64,000 nucleotides of DNA from positions 1 to 64,000 of the forward strand of contig BOKF01000026.1 in NCBI GenBank assembly GCA_016860845.1, in the 5' to 3' direction. Under the pieces are notes generated by a model. The model had not been told where the DNA came from, made no database searches, and saw only the letters and a list, made by a program, of their open reading frames with translations. Origin of the DNA: Chloroflexota bacterium. Lineage in GTDB: Bacteria; Chloroflexota; Anaerolineae; 4572-78; J111. Of this stretch, positions 1 through 9,037 are shown piece by piece (the stretch's first letter is position 1; each line of letters begins with the position of its first letter). A program made the translations under genes and the position numbers.

Positions 1-68
1 GCATCAAAACCGTTACTTGACGCTTTTGAGCTTCGATTTAACCCTGAACAATCTGTTTTGTTAATGTG

Positions 69-719
69 CTACCTGCCAGATTTTTCGTCTGGTCTATTGT
101 CTATTTTATGTTTGCGGAAAGTAAAGTACAACTGATGCTGCTCAATATACTCGCGCACCGGCTCCGCCACCTGATAGCGAATACTCCGCCCAGCCCGCAC
201 CCTGGCCCGGATATCTGAAGCCGAGACCCCGATAAGCGGCATCTCTACCCAATCAAGCCGGGTGTTAAGGCCAGGGATCACTGCCTCCAATTCGGCCAGG
301 TCAGGCCGATACTCCGGCCGGTGAGCGACAGCCAGGCGGCATAACCTCGCCAATTCGGGAGCGTGATGCCAGGTAGGCAAATCCACCAGCGAGTCTCCGC
401 CGACGATTAAAAAACATGCCTCCGCCGACAACTGGCACTGCCGCCGAATCAGCCGCACCGTATCGGTGGTATAGTGCGGGCCGGGACGCTCCAAATCAAC
501 CCGGCTCATGGCAAAACACGAATGGCCGGCAATGGCCCGTTCGACCATGGCCACCCGATGCCGGGCGGGTGTTTTGGCCAAATCCTGCTTGTGGGGCGGG
601 TCGCCCGCCGGCACAAACAGCACCTGGCTCAAGCCCAAGCCATCCAGCGCCGTCTCGGCCATCAGCAAGTGGCCCAGGTGAATGGGGTCAAACGTGCCAC
701 CCAAAATACCTAATCTCAT
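69..719 (-). CDS. nadD: Nicotinate-nucleotide adenylyltransferase
   Basis: Converts nicotinate mononucleotide and ATP to deamido-NAD in NAD synthesis, in the cytoplasm. The 216-residue product opens with the family signature GGTFDPIHLGH at residues 7-17 (nucleotidyl-transferase HxGH type) and keeps the second motif ISDIRAR-like as VSASDIRARVR near residue 170, the expected place for the ISSTxIR motif. Length is normal for NadD. It follows obgE on the same strand with a gap of about 100 bases filled by an AAATCGT-word repeat, so the two probably share a transcript, an order common in bacteria. No clear ribosome-binding site precedes the ATG. The last 20 residues are low-complexity and may come from repeat DNA. 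Confidence 0.95.
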   Translation of the reverse strand: MRLGILGGTFDPIHLGHLLMAETALDGLGLSQVLFVPAGDPPHKQDLAKTPARHRVAMVERAIAGHSCFAMSRVDLERPGPHYTTDTVRLIRRQCQLSAEACFLIVGGDSLVDLPTWHHAPELARLCRLAVAHRPEYRPDLAELEAVIPGLNTRLDWVEMPLIGVSASDIRARVRAGRSIRYQVAEPVREYIEQHQLYFTFRKHKIDNRPDEKSGR

Positions 720-724
720 GGAGT

Positions 725-804
725 AATTTACGATTTATACCGCAAGGGTATCCTTTAGGACGATTTACGATTTTGCCCGAATTCAAATCGTAAATCGTAA
801 ATCC
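725..804. repeat. AAATCGT-word inverted array
   Basis: The obgE-nadD gap holds repeated TTTACGATTT words on the left and AAATCGTAAATCGTAAATCC on the right, forming an interrupted palindrome. The same word recurs as a tandem run near 61985-62030 inside a coding sequence. Confidence 0.75.
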
Positions 805-821
805 AAAAATCTTAAATCGGC

Positions 822-2078
822 TTACCAGGCCCACTCCAGTTCCACATCGTGCAGAAACACGGTGTCGCCCGGCTCGACACCGGCGGCGCGCAGCGCGTCG
901 TGTACACCCATTTTTTCCAGGATGCGATAGGCCCGCATGACCCCCTCATCCAGGTTCCAATAGGTTTGGGCTGCCAACTGCTCGATCTTGGGACCGGTAA
1001 CGCGCCAGCCGTTAGGCAGTTTTTCAATCTCAAAGCTGTCTGCATCAGTCAGGGTAAAAACAGGCACTTCGTCCTCAAAGAGCGCCTCGCGCGGGAGTTG
1101 GTCCAACTCGGCAAAAAGCTTGGCTACCAGCGCCGGCACCCCCTGCCCCGTAACCGCCGAGATATGCAGCGCTTCCAGCCCCAATTCCCTGGCCCGCACC
1201 TGAACCGCCGGCCAATGCTCCCGGGCATCCGGCAGGTCAATTTTGTTCAAGACTACCAGTTGCGGCTTGCCGGCCAGCTTGGGACTGAACAGACGCAGTT
1301 CCTCATTAATCTGCTCAAAATCGGCCAGGGGGTCAGGGGCAGCCCCGTTGAGCAAGTGGACCAGCAGGCGGCTGCGCTCGATGTGGCGCAAAAATTGGTG
1401 CCCCAACCCCGCGCCGGCGTGCGCCCCCTCGATCAAACCGGGAATGTCGGCCATAACTAAATCACGGTGGTCCAAGATCACGACCCCCAGATTCGGCTGG
1501 AGGGTGGTGAAAGGATAGTCGGCAATTTTGGGTTGGGCTGCGCTGACCACCGACAGTAAGGTACTTTTACCCGCATTGGGCACGCCAATAATGCCGACGT
1601 CGGCAATCAGCTTGAGTTCCAGGGTCAGCCACAGCTCTGCGCCGGGCTGGCCGCGCTCGGCCATTCTAGGGGCCTGATTAATCGCGCTCTTGAACGAGGT
1701 ATTGCCCCGCCCGCCCCGGCCTCCGTGAGCGACAATGACCCGCTGCCCCGGCTCGACCAAATCGGCCAGCAGTTCCCCGGTTTCGGCGTGGCGGGCAACC
1801 GTACCCAGCGGGACGGGGATGACCATATCCTCGCCCATCGCCCCGGCCATGTTCTTGCCGCCGCCATGCTCACCACGCTCCGCCTTGAAATGGCTGCGCT
1901 TTTTAAAATGGATCAGGGTATTCAGGTGCGGGTCGGCCTCGAGGATGACATCCCCGCCCTTGCCGCCGTGTCCTCCTGCCGGCCCGCCGCGCGGCACATA
2001 TTTCTCCCGGCGGAAAGCGACCACCCCATCCCCCCCATCGCCGGCTTTTACGTAAATTTTGGCTTCATCGAAAAACAA
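822..2078 (-). CDS. obgE: GTPase Obg
   Basis: Essential ribosome-associated GTPase acting in 50S assembly and stress control. The 418-residue protein has the glycine-rich Obg fold (residues 1-158, starting [18 protein letters not shown]), a G domain with Walker [10 protein letters not shown] near 165, switch [12 protein letters not shown] near 213 and NKID near 282, and a C-terminal OCT domain (about 345-418). The start is a TTG at 2078, chosen because the family begins with exactly this N-terminus and an AGGTGAGAG stretch lies just upstream. Downstream is nadD. The OCT domain is found in Gram-positive-like and Chloroflexota Obg proteins. Confidence 0.97.
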   Translation of the reverse strand: MFFDEAKIYVKAGDGGDGVVAFRREKYVPRGGPAGGHGGKGGDVILEADPHLNTLIHFKKRSHFKAERGEHGGGKNMAGAMGEDMVIPVPLGTVARHAETGELLADLVEPGQRVIVAHGGRGGRGNTSFKSAINQAPRMAERGQPGAELWLTLELKLIADVGIIGVPNAGKSTLLSVVSAAQPKIADYPFTTLQPNLGVVILDHRDLVMADIPGLIEGAHAGAGLGHQFLRHIERSRLLVHLLNGAAPDPLADFEQINEELRLFSPKLAGKPQLVVLNKIDLPDAREHWPAVQVRARELGLEALHISAVTGQGVPALVAKLFAELDQLPREALFEDEVPVFTLTDADSFEIEKLPNGWRVTGPKIEQLAAQTYWNLDEGVMRAYRILEKMGVHDALRAAGVEPGDTVFLHDVELEWAW

Positions 2079-2259
2079 TTGCTCTCACCTGACCTAAGAT
2101 TTTTTCCGGGCCGCCAAAGGCAGCGCTCACCATTTCTAAAATTATACCTTACGTCACCCGGTTAAACCAATGCCTTCCCATTTACTTTTTCGCCCTGCTG
2201 GCTAGCACAATTTCGGCCAAGGAGCCTGGTCGCCATTTCTACATCCAGCTTCGTTATTG

Positions 2260-2268
2260 TGCTATAAT
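2260..2268 (+). promoter_or_regulatory. Extended -10 promoter for the EamA transporter
   Basis: TGC-TATAAT lies about 45 bases before the ATG at 2314. No good -35 is visible at 17 bases, so the extended -10 probably carries recognition. An AAAAGGA ribosome-binding site follows. Confidence 0.6.
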
Positions 2269-2313
2269 TGGCCCTGACTTAATCTCACGGCCCTGACAAA
2301 AAGGATAAACTCA

Positions 2314-3267
2314 ATGGAAAAGAAGCTCAAGTACAATTCTTCCCTCCTTCAACCGGTTCGGCTTTTTCAAAATCTGTTTGACCAACCCTATCTTCTGTTA
2401 GTCCTGGCGACATTGTTTTGGTCGGGCAACTTTGTCCTGGGCCGGGCGGTACGGGCGGATGTGCCCCCCATCGGATTGGCCTTTTGGCGCTGGTGCGGCG
2501 GGTCCATCCTGGTGATGGGCTTTGCCTGGCCCTACCTCAAGCGCGATTGGGGACTGATCCGGCAGCATTGGAAAATAGTCCTGCTGCTGTCAATTCTGGG
2601 GGTAGCCTCGTTTAATACGCTGATTTATACCGGCCTGCAATTTACCACAGCCATCAATGCCCTGCTGATGCAGTCCGCCATGCCGGTGCTGATCGTTTTG
2701 ATGTCATATCTGTTCTTCCGCGAAATCGTCAGCGCCGTTCAGGGGGTGGGTATCCTGCTCTCGCTCGTGGGGGTGTTGGCCATTATCGGCCAGGGCCGCC
2801 TGGAAGTACTAACCTCCCTCTCGCTCAACCTCGGCGACCTGTTAGTTTTTATTGCCGTGGCCTTATATGCCGCTTATTCGGCTTTGCTGCGCCAGCGCCC
2901 GCCAATACACCCGCTCAGTTTTATCGCGGCGACCTTTATCGCCGGTGCAGTGATTTTGTTACCCTTTTACCTGTGGGAAAACGCCACAGGCCGGGTGATG
3001 TCTGTGGATGGGGTGACGCTGCTCACGGTTGGCTACGTCGCCATCTTTCCCTCCATTTTGGCCTATCTCTTCTATAATCGGGGGGTCGAATTAGCCGGAG
3101 CAAATCGAGCCGGTCTATTTGTCCACCTGATGCCTGTTTTTGGCAGCATCATGGCCATTTTGTTCCTGGGTGAACGTTTTGGCTGGTTTCATGGTGTCGG
3201 CATCTTGCTGATCCTGGGGGGCATTCTTCTGGCCACCCGCTCCCAACCGCATCCAAGAAAAGAATAA
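2314..3267 (+). CDS. EamA/DMT-family transporter
   Basis: Predicted ten-helix inner-membrane transporter of the drug/metabolite superfamily. Two EamA halves are visible: about residues 27-165, with LVLATLFWSGNFVLGRAV at the first helix, and about 175-308, ending in the typical pattern FLGERFGWFHGVGILLILGGI. The 317-residue length is normal. The N-terminal 25 residues are soluble. The ATG at 2314 has AAAAGGA upstream and follows an extended -10 promoter. It is divergent from obgE. The substrate cannot be inferred; relatives export amino acids, metabolites or drugs. Confidence 0.9.
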   Translation: MEKKLKYNSSLLQPVRLFQNLFDQPYLLLVLATLFWSGNFVLGRAVRADVPPIGLAFWRWCGGSILVMGFAWPYLKRDWGLIRQHWKIVLLLSILGVASFNTLIYTGLQFTTAINALLMQSAMPVLIVLMSYLFFREIVSAVQGVGILLSLVGVLAIIGQGRLEVLTSLSLNLGDLLVFIAVALYAAYSALLRQRPPIHPLSFIAATFIAGAVILLPFYLWENATGRVMSVDGVTLLTVGYVAIFPSILAYLFYNRGVELAGANRAGLFVHLMPVFGSIMAILFLGERFGWFHGVGILLILGGILLATRSQPHPRKE

Positions 3268-3310
3268 AAAGCGATGACCGAACACAAATATTACTAAAGG
3301 AAGGTATTTG

Positions 3311-3796
3311 ATGATCTTTCACATTCGCCCGGCCCAACTTACCGATGCTGCTGCCCTGGCCGATCTCCTGACCGGCCTCGGCTGGTTTCAGCATTACTTC
3401 GATGACGCTCCGCCAGAGGTGATTCAGGAGGGAGTCCGGCAGAAGCTGTCCCTCAATCTGGCCGACAAGAGCCACTCGATTTATGTGGCCGAGACCCCGG
3501 AAAGCCAAATTGCCGGTTATACGGCAGTTCACTGGCTGCCCTACCTCTTTATGCCCGGCCCGGAAGGCTTTGTCTCCGAATTATTTGTGCAAGAATCCGC
3601 TCGTGGGCAGGGGTTGGGGGGCCGGCTGCTGGCAGCGGTGAAGGCAGAAGCCATCGAGCGGGGCTGCTCCCGCTTATCCTTGGTTAATATGCGCAGCCGA
3701 GAATCATACCAGCGCGGTTTTTATAACAAACAGGGTTGGAACGAACGGCCCGAGGCCGCCAACTTTGTCCTGAGGCTGCCTCAGGAAGTCACTTGA
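3311..3796 (+). CDS. GNAT-family N-acetyltransferase
   Basis: Acetyl-CoA-dependent acetyltransferase of unknown substrate, 161 residues. The fold is clear: IRPAQLTDAAALADL at the N-terminus, a beta-bulge region ending ELFVQESARGQGLGGRLL near residues 92-110 (acetyl-CoA loop RGQGLG), then a C-terminal YQRGFYNKQGW motif. The ATG at 3311 is preferred to the TTG just before it because AAAGGAAGG sits 6-8 bases upstream. It is 40 bases behind the EamA gene and probably cotranscribed with it. Confidence 0.9.
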   Translation: MIFHIRPAQLTDAAALADLLTGLGWFQHYFDDAPPEVIQEGVRQKLSLNLADKSHSIYVAETPESQIAGYTAVHWLPYLFMPGPEGFVSELFVQESARGQGLGGRLLAAVKAEAIERGCSRLSLVNMRSRESYQRGFYNKQGWNERPEAANFVLRLPQEVT

Positions 3797-3804
3797 TATG
3801 TTTC

Positions 3805-3891
3805 AAGGAGTTGCTCCCGCCGGATTGTCAAATCCGGCGGCGATGGCCCGGATTTGGCAATCCAGGCCGAGCTAAATTTTGGAGCTCCTTA
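3805..3891. repeat. Palindromic element between convergent genes
   Basis: An inner hairpin GCCGGATT-GTCA-AATCCGGC (3819-3838) is nested between AAGGAG and CTCCTT ends, in the gap between the GNAT and HEAT genes. It may serve as a two-way terminator but has no T-run. Confidence 0.5.
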
Positions 3892-3915
3892 AAACCCATA
3901 TTGAGCCATAGAATA

Positions 3916-4398
3916 TTAGGTCAACGCTTCAAAAGCCACTTTGGCGGCTCGCGCTCCCTCGGTACCCGGCGAAGGTCCATGCAACGCCTGCAACACGGGC
4001 GCGACCTCCGGCGGCAGCTTCTCATTTTTGGCCAGGACTTTGAGCACGTGATCGGCCCCTTCACGGACCCGCACCGATCCCCCGTGCTCCATGAGGGCTT
4101 CGAGAAGCGGGGGCAGTCCGGCCCGTTCGGCCCGGATAAGGCCCTCGGCGGCCATCCAGCGAATGCCGGGGTCATTGTCTTCCAACGCCTTGACCAGGGC
4201 GGGCGCAGCCCTGGGATCGCCGATTTCGCTCAGAGCCTTGGCCGCCTCCCAGCGCACGTGCGTCCGTTTGTCCGGCAGTAACTCGATCAGGTGAGGCACG
4301 GTCGGCAGGCCGATTTCTATCAATTCGTCGCGGGCGCGCTTGCGCGCCAGGCCATCCTTGCCGGTTAAAGTGGTTATCAAATCACGAATTTCCGTCAT
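3916..4398 (-). CDS. HEAT-repeat domain protein
   Basis: A 160-residue cytoplasmic alpha-solenoid protein made of about four HEAT/PBS-lyase-type repeats. Units such as HVRWEAAKALSEIGDPRAAPALVKAL (split at about residues 48-73) and IRWMAAEGLIRA follow the family pattern. No catalytic residues are visible, so it most likely binds another protein. The ATG at 4398 has AGGAGAAAA upstream. It is convergent with the GNAT gene. Partner unknown. Confidence 0.85.
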   Translation of the reverse strand: MTEIRDLITTLTGKDGLARKRARDELIEIGLPTVPHLIELLPDKRTHVRWEAAKALSEIGDPRAAPALVKALEDNDPGIRWMAAEGLIRAERAGLPPLLEALMEHGGSVRVREGADHVLKVLAKNEKLPPEVAPVLQALHGPSPGTEGARAAKVAFEALT

Positions 4399-4476
4399 CG
4401 TTTTCTCCTTTCTGCTCTCCCAATCCCAAAACAGCGCCGATTATCCTTTAGAAAACCACTCCCCCCTAAGGAAATA

Positions 4477-4506
4477 GTAGACAGTAGACGGTAGACAGCA
4501 GACAGG
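4477..4506. repeat. GTAGACA-word tandem array
   Basis: Four copies of a 7-8 base word (GTAGACA, GTAGACG, GCAGACA) sit in the 228-base gap between the HEAT and LysM genes. The same word recurs near 59688-59715. Nothing else recognisable lies in the gap. Confidence 0.7.
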
Positions 4507-4626
4507 GATGATACATCCTGCAGCCTTGCTACCCTGCTACTTTTTTATAATTGGCGGCCTGCCACAGACTGTTGAACACTGCTATCTAATAACGTAGCAC
4601 CGACCCGCTAGAGTGCCAAAATACAA

Positions 4627-5997
4627 TTACGGCGTTTTGGTCAGCCAGACATTGACGCTGCCAAGAGCAAAAACTGCTCCGTCCGCCGGCCTGAGATCGT
4701 AGACCTCAACCCGGCCCGGCCCATCCTCGGCCACGCTAAACTGTACAAAACCGCCAAAGGCATTGACCTGCCCGGCTTCACCCACCACCTGGAAGACGCC
4801 CTGGCTGATCTGCTGCCCGGCGGCATCAAAAATACGATAGTTCAGATTGCTCTCATAAGGTTTGTTGCTGGTTTTACCGCGCACCTCTACCGGGCTGCTC
4901 ATGCTGGCGTAGGGCGCGGGGTCGTCAATCGTCACCGTGTAGCCGTCAGGGTCGGCCACAAGCCGCACCGCAACGCTGTCTATCGTAATAATGGTCCCAT
5001 CGGCGCTGCTCAGTTCGGCGACCTCGACCGTGCCGGGGCCATCCGCAGCAACCTGGTAAGTGGCGGGGATGGCAAAGGTAGCTGCCCCGCCCAGCCGGCC
5101 GACCACTTCAAACGGCGCCCGGCCTACCTGGTTGCCGCTGGCGTCGAGGACGCGATAAACCAGGCTGCCCCGGAAGGGATACTGGCTGGTCGCGCCGCGC
5201 AGCTCGAAGGGGAGGGTCAGAGTTGCTCCCGGCTGTGGCGAGGCAATGGTAATGACCTGCTGGGCCGCCAGCGGGTCAGTAATCTCCAGATTTTCCAGGA
5301 TGGTGCGCACAATTGTCTCGGCCTGGGAGCTTTCCGAGAAAATGCTGACCTGATAGATGACCTTTTCGGCCACCGTCGCCGCCGCTACCGAGGCTTTGCC
5401 GCCGTCGTCGCGGGTATAAATGGCCCAGGACCGGCCGCCCAGTTCGTCGGTGATGAGCTGCCCACCCAAATACTGGCTGGTCAACGACTCCAACGGTACT
5501 CCCAAACTTCGCGCCACGCCAACCAGCGGCTCATTCCCCGGCACCGTGGTAAAATTGACCAGGCTGAACAGCCCGGCGCTCCAGGCGTGGGCAAACAGGG
5601 GGTCGGTGCTCGTCACCGCCGGCCAATTCTGCGGGACCACGGCCCGCAGGCCCAACGCCTCGATTTCCACCGGCGTGAATGACAGATTGCCCGCGGTGAT
5701 AATATTCTCCCCCTGCAGACCGGGAATCCACAATTTTTGCCCGACTTCAATCAAATCGGGATTGGCAATGGCGGCAAATGTGCTATCTCCACCGGCTTTC
5801 GCGTTGGTCGCCTCGATGATTGTCGGGTAGGCCGCGGCGTTGCCAAAATATTTCTCGGCAATTTTACTGAGCCAGTCGCCGGCCTGAACGGTATATTCCT
5901 CCCCGCCAGGGGCCTGGGCATGGGTCAGGCTGGCGGTCAAGAGCATCAGCCCGCCGAGTAACACCAGTGTTTGCAGTATGGTTGATTTTTTGACCAT
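4627..5997 (-). CDS. Secreted LysM protein with two Gmad2 domains
   Basis: Probably an exported cell-wall protein of 456 residues. A signal peptide covers about residues 1-28 (KKS, a hydrophobic core, cut after THAQA). A LysM domain follows (about 34-95, YTVQAGDWLSKIAEKYFG to LWIPG), which binds peptidoglycan. A middle region (100-245) has no domain I recognise. Two tandem Gmad2 immunoglobulin-like domains end the protein (about 250-345 and 355-455), both with the PF-or-SP-RG(A/K)TS...Y opening pattern seen in spore-germination-type proteins. It is divergent from the kinase at 6117. Role beyond wall binding unknown. Confidence 0.85.
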   Translation of the reverse strand: MVKKSTILQTLVLLGGLMLLTASLTHAQAPGGEEYTVQAGDWLSKIAEKYFGNAAAYPTIIEATNAKAGGDSTFAAIANPDLIEVGQKLWIPGLQGENIITAGNLSFTPVEIEALGLRAVVPQNWPAVTSTDPLFAHAWSAGLFSLVNFTTVPGNEPLVGVARSLGVPLESLTSQYLGGQLITDELGGRSWAIYTRDDGGKASVAAATVAEKVIYQVSIFSESSQAETIVRTILENLEITDPLAAQQVITIASPQPGATLTLPFELRGATSQYPFRGSLVYRVLDASGNQVGRAPFEVVGRLGGAATFAIPATYQVAADGPGTVEVAELSSADGTIITIDSVAVRLVADPDGYTVTIDDPAPYASMSSPVEVRGKTSNKPYESNLNYRIFDAAGQQISQGVFQVVGEAGQVNAFGGFVQFSVAEDGPGRVEVYDLRPADGAVFALGSVNVWLTKTP

Positions 5998-6078
5998 AAC
6001 CCCATCTTCTTTGTTGATAAAATTTGAATATACAGAGCCATTATAGCCCGTCTTTAATTTTAAGCCATTTTGTTGGCA

Positions 6079-6107
6079 TTGTCAGCCCAGTCAGGATATG
6101 CTACAAT
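6079..6107 (+). promoter_or_regulatory. Strong sigma70-type promoter, leaderless start
   Basis: TTGTCA (6079-6084), a 17-base spacer and TACAAT (6102-6107) with an extended TGC before the -10. The expected transcription start is about 6114, three bases before the ATG at 6117, so the mRNA would be nearly leaderless. Confidence 0.75.
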
Positions 6108-6116
6108 GTAAGGGTT

Positions 6117-7298
6117 ATGGCTTATAAATCAAGCCTCGAGTCTGATGCTGATAAACTCAGGCGGCGCAACCGTGAACTGTCCATCCTCAATGCCATTGCC
6201 GAAGCCCTGAATCGCGAAGTAGATTTGGACCAATCCCTGCGGACCGCCCTGGCCCAGGTAGCCGAGTTGTTTGGCCTGCGCACCGGCTGGATTTTTTTGT
6301 TCCCCGACGAAGGCGGCGCCCCTTACCTGGCCGCAGCCCAGGAGTTACCCCCCGCCCTGGCCGAGGACTCGTGTGCTTTGATGGAGGGCGGCTGTGCCTG
6401 CCTGGAGGCCTACCGTCACGGCGGCCTCGATAACCGGGAGCGGGTGAGTGTGATTACATGCAGCCGGCTGGAAGATTTGACCAGCGGCACCGACGGCCTG
6501 CGCTACCACGCCAGCATCCCTTTGTATGCCCAGAAAAAGCGGCTGGGCGTGCTCAATGTGGCCAGCGCCGAGACACGCTGGTGGGAGCTGTCGGCGGACG
6601 ACCTGCGGCTTTTACACACAGTTGGTGATCTATTAAGCATTGCTATAGAACGGACTCGCCTTTATGCGCGCAGCACCGAATTAGGAATTATCAAAGAACG
6701 CAACCGGCTGGCCCGCGAAATCCACGATACGCTGGCTCAGGGCTTGACGGCCGTCACCCTCAAACTGGAAACCGCCGACACCCTCTTGGAAGCCGAGAGC
6801 CAGCCAGCGCGAGTGCGCCAGATTGTGCAAGAAGCCCTGGCTTTGACCCAGGCTAACCTGGAAGAAGCGCGTCGCTCAGTATTGGATTTACGGGCCGCAC
6901 CCCTGGAAGGACGTAATTTGCCCAATGCACTGGCCGCATTGGCGCAAACGTGGACAACCCAAACCCAGCGGTCAGTCAATTTTACTGCTCCAGGCGGGCT
7001 TCGGCCCTTGCCCGTGCGGCTCGAGGTGGGTCTCTACCGGATTGCCCAGGAGGCGCTGACCAACATCGCCCGGCATGCCGAAGCCAATCAGGTCAACATC
7101 GAATTGGCGGCCTCGCCCACCGAAATCCGGCTGACCATTGAGGATGACGGCCAGGGCTTTGACCCTACGGATGTGCCGCCAGGGCGTTATGGCCTTATCG
7201 GCTTAAACGAGCGGGCCAGGCTGTTAGGCGGCAGCCTGCGTCTAAAAAGCTGTCCTGGCGCCGGCACGCGAATTGAGGTTACTATCCCGTTGGGTTAA
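6117..7298 (+). CDS. GAF-domain sensor histidine kinase, NarL-partner type
   Basis: Soluble sensor kinase of 393 residues. A GAF domain spans about residues 30-180. It is followed by a HisKA_3 dimerisation domain with the H-box KERNRLAREIHDTLAQGL (about 190-207, phospho-acceptor H in EIHD) and a HATPase domain (N-box ALTNIARHA, G-box EDDGQGF, then GLIGLNERARLLGG). No membrane segment, so it should sense a cytoplasmic signal or ligand. A longer frame opens upstream at 6024, but the ATG at 6117 is preferred because a near-consensus promoter ends just before it. The cognate regulator follows at 7394, separated by two hairpins. Confidence 0.9.
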   Translation: MAYKSSLESDADKLRRRNRELSILNAIAEALNREVDLDQSLRTALAQVAELFGLRTGWIFLFPDEGGAPYLAAAQELPPALAEDSCALMEGGCACLEAYRHGGLDNRERVSVITCSRLEDLTSGTDGLRYHASIPLYAQKKRLGVLNVASAETRWWELSADDLRLLHTVGDLLSIAIERTRLYARSTELGIIKERNRLAREIHDTLAQGLTAVTLKLETADTLLEAESQPARVRQIVQEALALTQANLEEARRSVLDLRAAPLEGRNLPNALAALAQTWTTQTQRSVNFTAPGGLRPLPVRLEVGLYRIAQEALTNIARHAEANQVNIELAASPTEIRLTIEDDGQGFDPTDVPPGRYGLIGLNERARLLGGSLRLKSCPGAGTRIEVTIPLG

Positions 7299-7310
7299 CA
7301 GACCAAAAAG

Positions 7311-7359
7311 GAGTGTCAAAGCTGCGCTTTGACAGACAAAGCAGAGCTTTGTCACTCCA
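7311..7359. repeat. Two back-to-back hairpins between kinase and regulator
   Basis: Two small palindromes, CAAAGC-TGC-GCTTTG and GACAAAGC-AGA-GCTTTGTC, are themselves arranged as an outer inverted repeat bounded by GAGTG and CACTC. They lie between the kinase stop and the regulator start, where they could tune downstream expression. Confidence 0.7.
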
Positions 7360-7393
7360 AAAGAGGCAAAAAACAAGAGGGCTAAGTTTAATT

Positions 7394-8038
7394 ATGACAG
7401 ACCCCATCCGTATCTTGGTAGCCGACGATCACCCGGTGGTCCGCGATGGGCTGGTCGCCATCCTCAGCACGCAGCCGGATTTTGAGGTAGTCGGCGAAGC
7501 TGGGACCGGCCTGGAAGCAGTCGAACGCGCTGCGATCCTTCAGCCCGATGTGATGCTGCTCGACCTGGAAATGCCCGAGCTGGACGGCGTCGAAGTCCTG
7601 CGCCGGTTGAGCCAGGCCAACCCCGCGGTGCAGGTCATCGTTTTCACCGCCTTCGATACCGATGAGCGCATTCTAGGCGCGGTGCAGGCCGGAGCGCGGG
7701 GCTATTTGCTCAAAGGAGCGCCGCGTAAAGAGCTGTTTGATGCGGTGCGCGTGGTGCGAGCGGGGGGGTCGCTGTTGCAGCCCGTGGTCGCCTCCAAGTT
7801 ATTAAGGCAGGTCAGCCACCAGAACCAAGCGAGCCGGGTCGAGGCACTGACCCCCCGCGAACTGGAGGTTTTGCGCCTGCTGGCCCAGGGGCTGCAAAAC
7901 AAAGAGATTGCGGCGGAGCTGGTCATCAGCGAGCGAACGGTTAAATTTCACGTCAGCTCGATTATGGGCAAACTCGGCGCGGGCAACCGCACCGAAGCTG
8001 TGACCCTGGCCGCACAACAAGGGTTGATTGAACTGTAA
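7394..8038 (+). CDS. NarL/FixJ-family response regulator
   Basis: A 214-residue DNA-binding regulator. The receiver domain (about residues 5-120) has the acidic pair VADDH, phospho-acceptor D in MLLDLEMPELDG and the conserved K in LLKGA. A LuxR-type helix-turn-helix (about 148-210) has LTPRELEVLRLLAQGLQNKEIA and the recognition helix SERTVKFHVSSI. The ATG at 7394 is preferred; an upstream GTG at 7313 would translate the hairpin repeat. It pairs with the kinase at 6117. Target genes cannot be told. Confidence 0.92.
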   Translation: MTDPIRILVADDHPVVRDGLVAILSTQPDFEVVGEAGTGLEAVERAAILQPDVMLLDLEMPELDGVEVLRRLSQANPAVQVIVFTAFDTDERILGAVQAGARGYLLKGAPRKELFDAVRVVRAGGSLLQPVVASKLLRQVSHQNQASRVEALTPRELEVLRLLAQGLQNKEIAAELVISERTVKFHVSSIMGKLGAGNRTEAVTLAAQQGLIEL

Positions 8039-8044
8039 GGGAAG

Positions 8045-8141
8045 GACCGCCGACGGACGACGGCTGATATAATACCCTTGTGGTACCGCTGCCTGTCTAT
8101 CAAGGTATTGCCGCGGTCGTCGGTCAATGGTCAGCGGTCAG
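8045..8141. repeat. GGCGGTC/GACCGCC-word array upstream of map
   Basis: GACCGCCGACGG words (8045-8063) and CGGTC/GGTCAGC words (8111-8141) form an interrupted inverted array. The 12-mer GACCGCCGACGG recurs reversed at 38551-38562 and the word family appears again at 14621-14650. An extended -10 (TGA-TATAAT, 8065-8073) sits inside the array and may drive map. Confidence 0.6.
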
Positions 8142-8178
8142 ATAAGCTGTTAACTTTGAAAAGGATTTAGCCTACTCT

Positions 8179-8949
8179 ATGAGCATCCCTCTTAAAAATC
8201 GCCGGGCCGTTGAGCAGATGCGGGCCTCGGGGCGGCTGGTGGCGGAAACATTTGCCCTGCTGGGCGAGCAGATCAAACCAGGCATCCGCCTGCGGGAGCT
8301 GGATCGCCTGGCCGAGCACTATTTGACCCAACACAAAGCCAAGCCTTTATACAAAGGCTATCGCGGTAATCCGCCCAAGCATCCCCCTTTTCCGGGGGTC
8401 ATTTGCGCCTCCGTTAACAACGAGATTTGCCACGGCCTGCCCAACGAGCGCGTTTTGCGGGAGGGCGATATTGTAGGCATTGACATTGGCCTGAGATACA
8501 ATGATTGGTGTGGGGATGCCTGCGTCACCTACGCCGTGGGCCAGGTATCGGCTGAAGCGCGGCGGCTGCTGGATGTGGCCCAGGAATGTCTGCAGGTGGG
8601 CATTGCCGCCGCCCAACCGTTGAACTTTCTGCACGATATTGGCGCCGCCATTCAAACCTATGCCGACAGCCAGGGTGTGTCGGTGGTGCGGGAATGGGGC
8701 GGGCACGGCCTGGGCAAAACCCTGCACGAACCCCCCTCGGTATCGCATGTGCGTGAGGCTCAACGCGGTCCCCGGCTGCGGCCGGGCATGGTCTTCACCA
8801 TCGAGCCGATGATCAACGCCGGCCAGCCGGAGTGGCAGCTCCTGGACGATGGCTGGACCGTGGTCACGGTAGACGGCTCCCTCTCGGCGCAATTTGAACA
8901 CACCATTGCCATCACCGAGCACGGGCCGGAAATCCTGACCAGCTTGTAA
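8179..8949 (+). CDS. map: Methionine aminopeptidase, type I
   Basis: Removes the N-terminal methionine from nascent proteins; dinuclear metal enzyme. The 256-residue protein has the five metal ligands in order: D in GDIVGIDIG, D in WCGDACVTY, H in GGHGLGKTLHEPP, E in FTIEPM and E in QFEHTIAIT. No N-terminal zinc-finger or SH3 extension, so type Ia. The start at 8179 gives the usual N-terminus, IPLKNRRAVEQMRASGRLVA. Likely driven by the extended -10 at 8065-8073. Confidence 0.97.
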   Translation: MSIPLKNRRAVEQMRASGRLVAETFALLGEQIKPGIRLRELDRLAEHYLTQHKAKPLYKGYRGNPPKHPPFPGVICASVNNEICHGLPNERVLREGDIVGIDIGLRYNDWCGDACVTYAVGQVSAEARRLLDVAQECLQVGIAAAQPLNFLHDIGAAIQTYADSQGVSVVREWGGHGLGKTLHEPPSVSHVREAQRGPRLRPGMVFTIEPMINAGQPEWQLLDDGWTVVTVDGSLSAQFEHTIAITEHGPEILTSL

Positions 8950-8958
8950 CTAAGCTAG

Positions 8959-9018
8959 AGGTGACTGGCACTTGGTTAGCGATAAGTTTGGCTAAGAGGA
9001 TAAAAGTGCCAGTCACCT
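8959..9018. repeat. AGGTGACTGGCACTT palindromic element, copy 1
   Basis: A 15-base perfect inverted repeat (8959-8973 and 9004-9018) around a 30-base spacer, ending 19 bases before the start of the next gene. A second copy is at 10963-11016. Confidence 0.85.
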
Positions 9019-9037
9019 GAATAGTAAAGGAGAGTTT

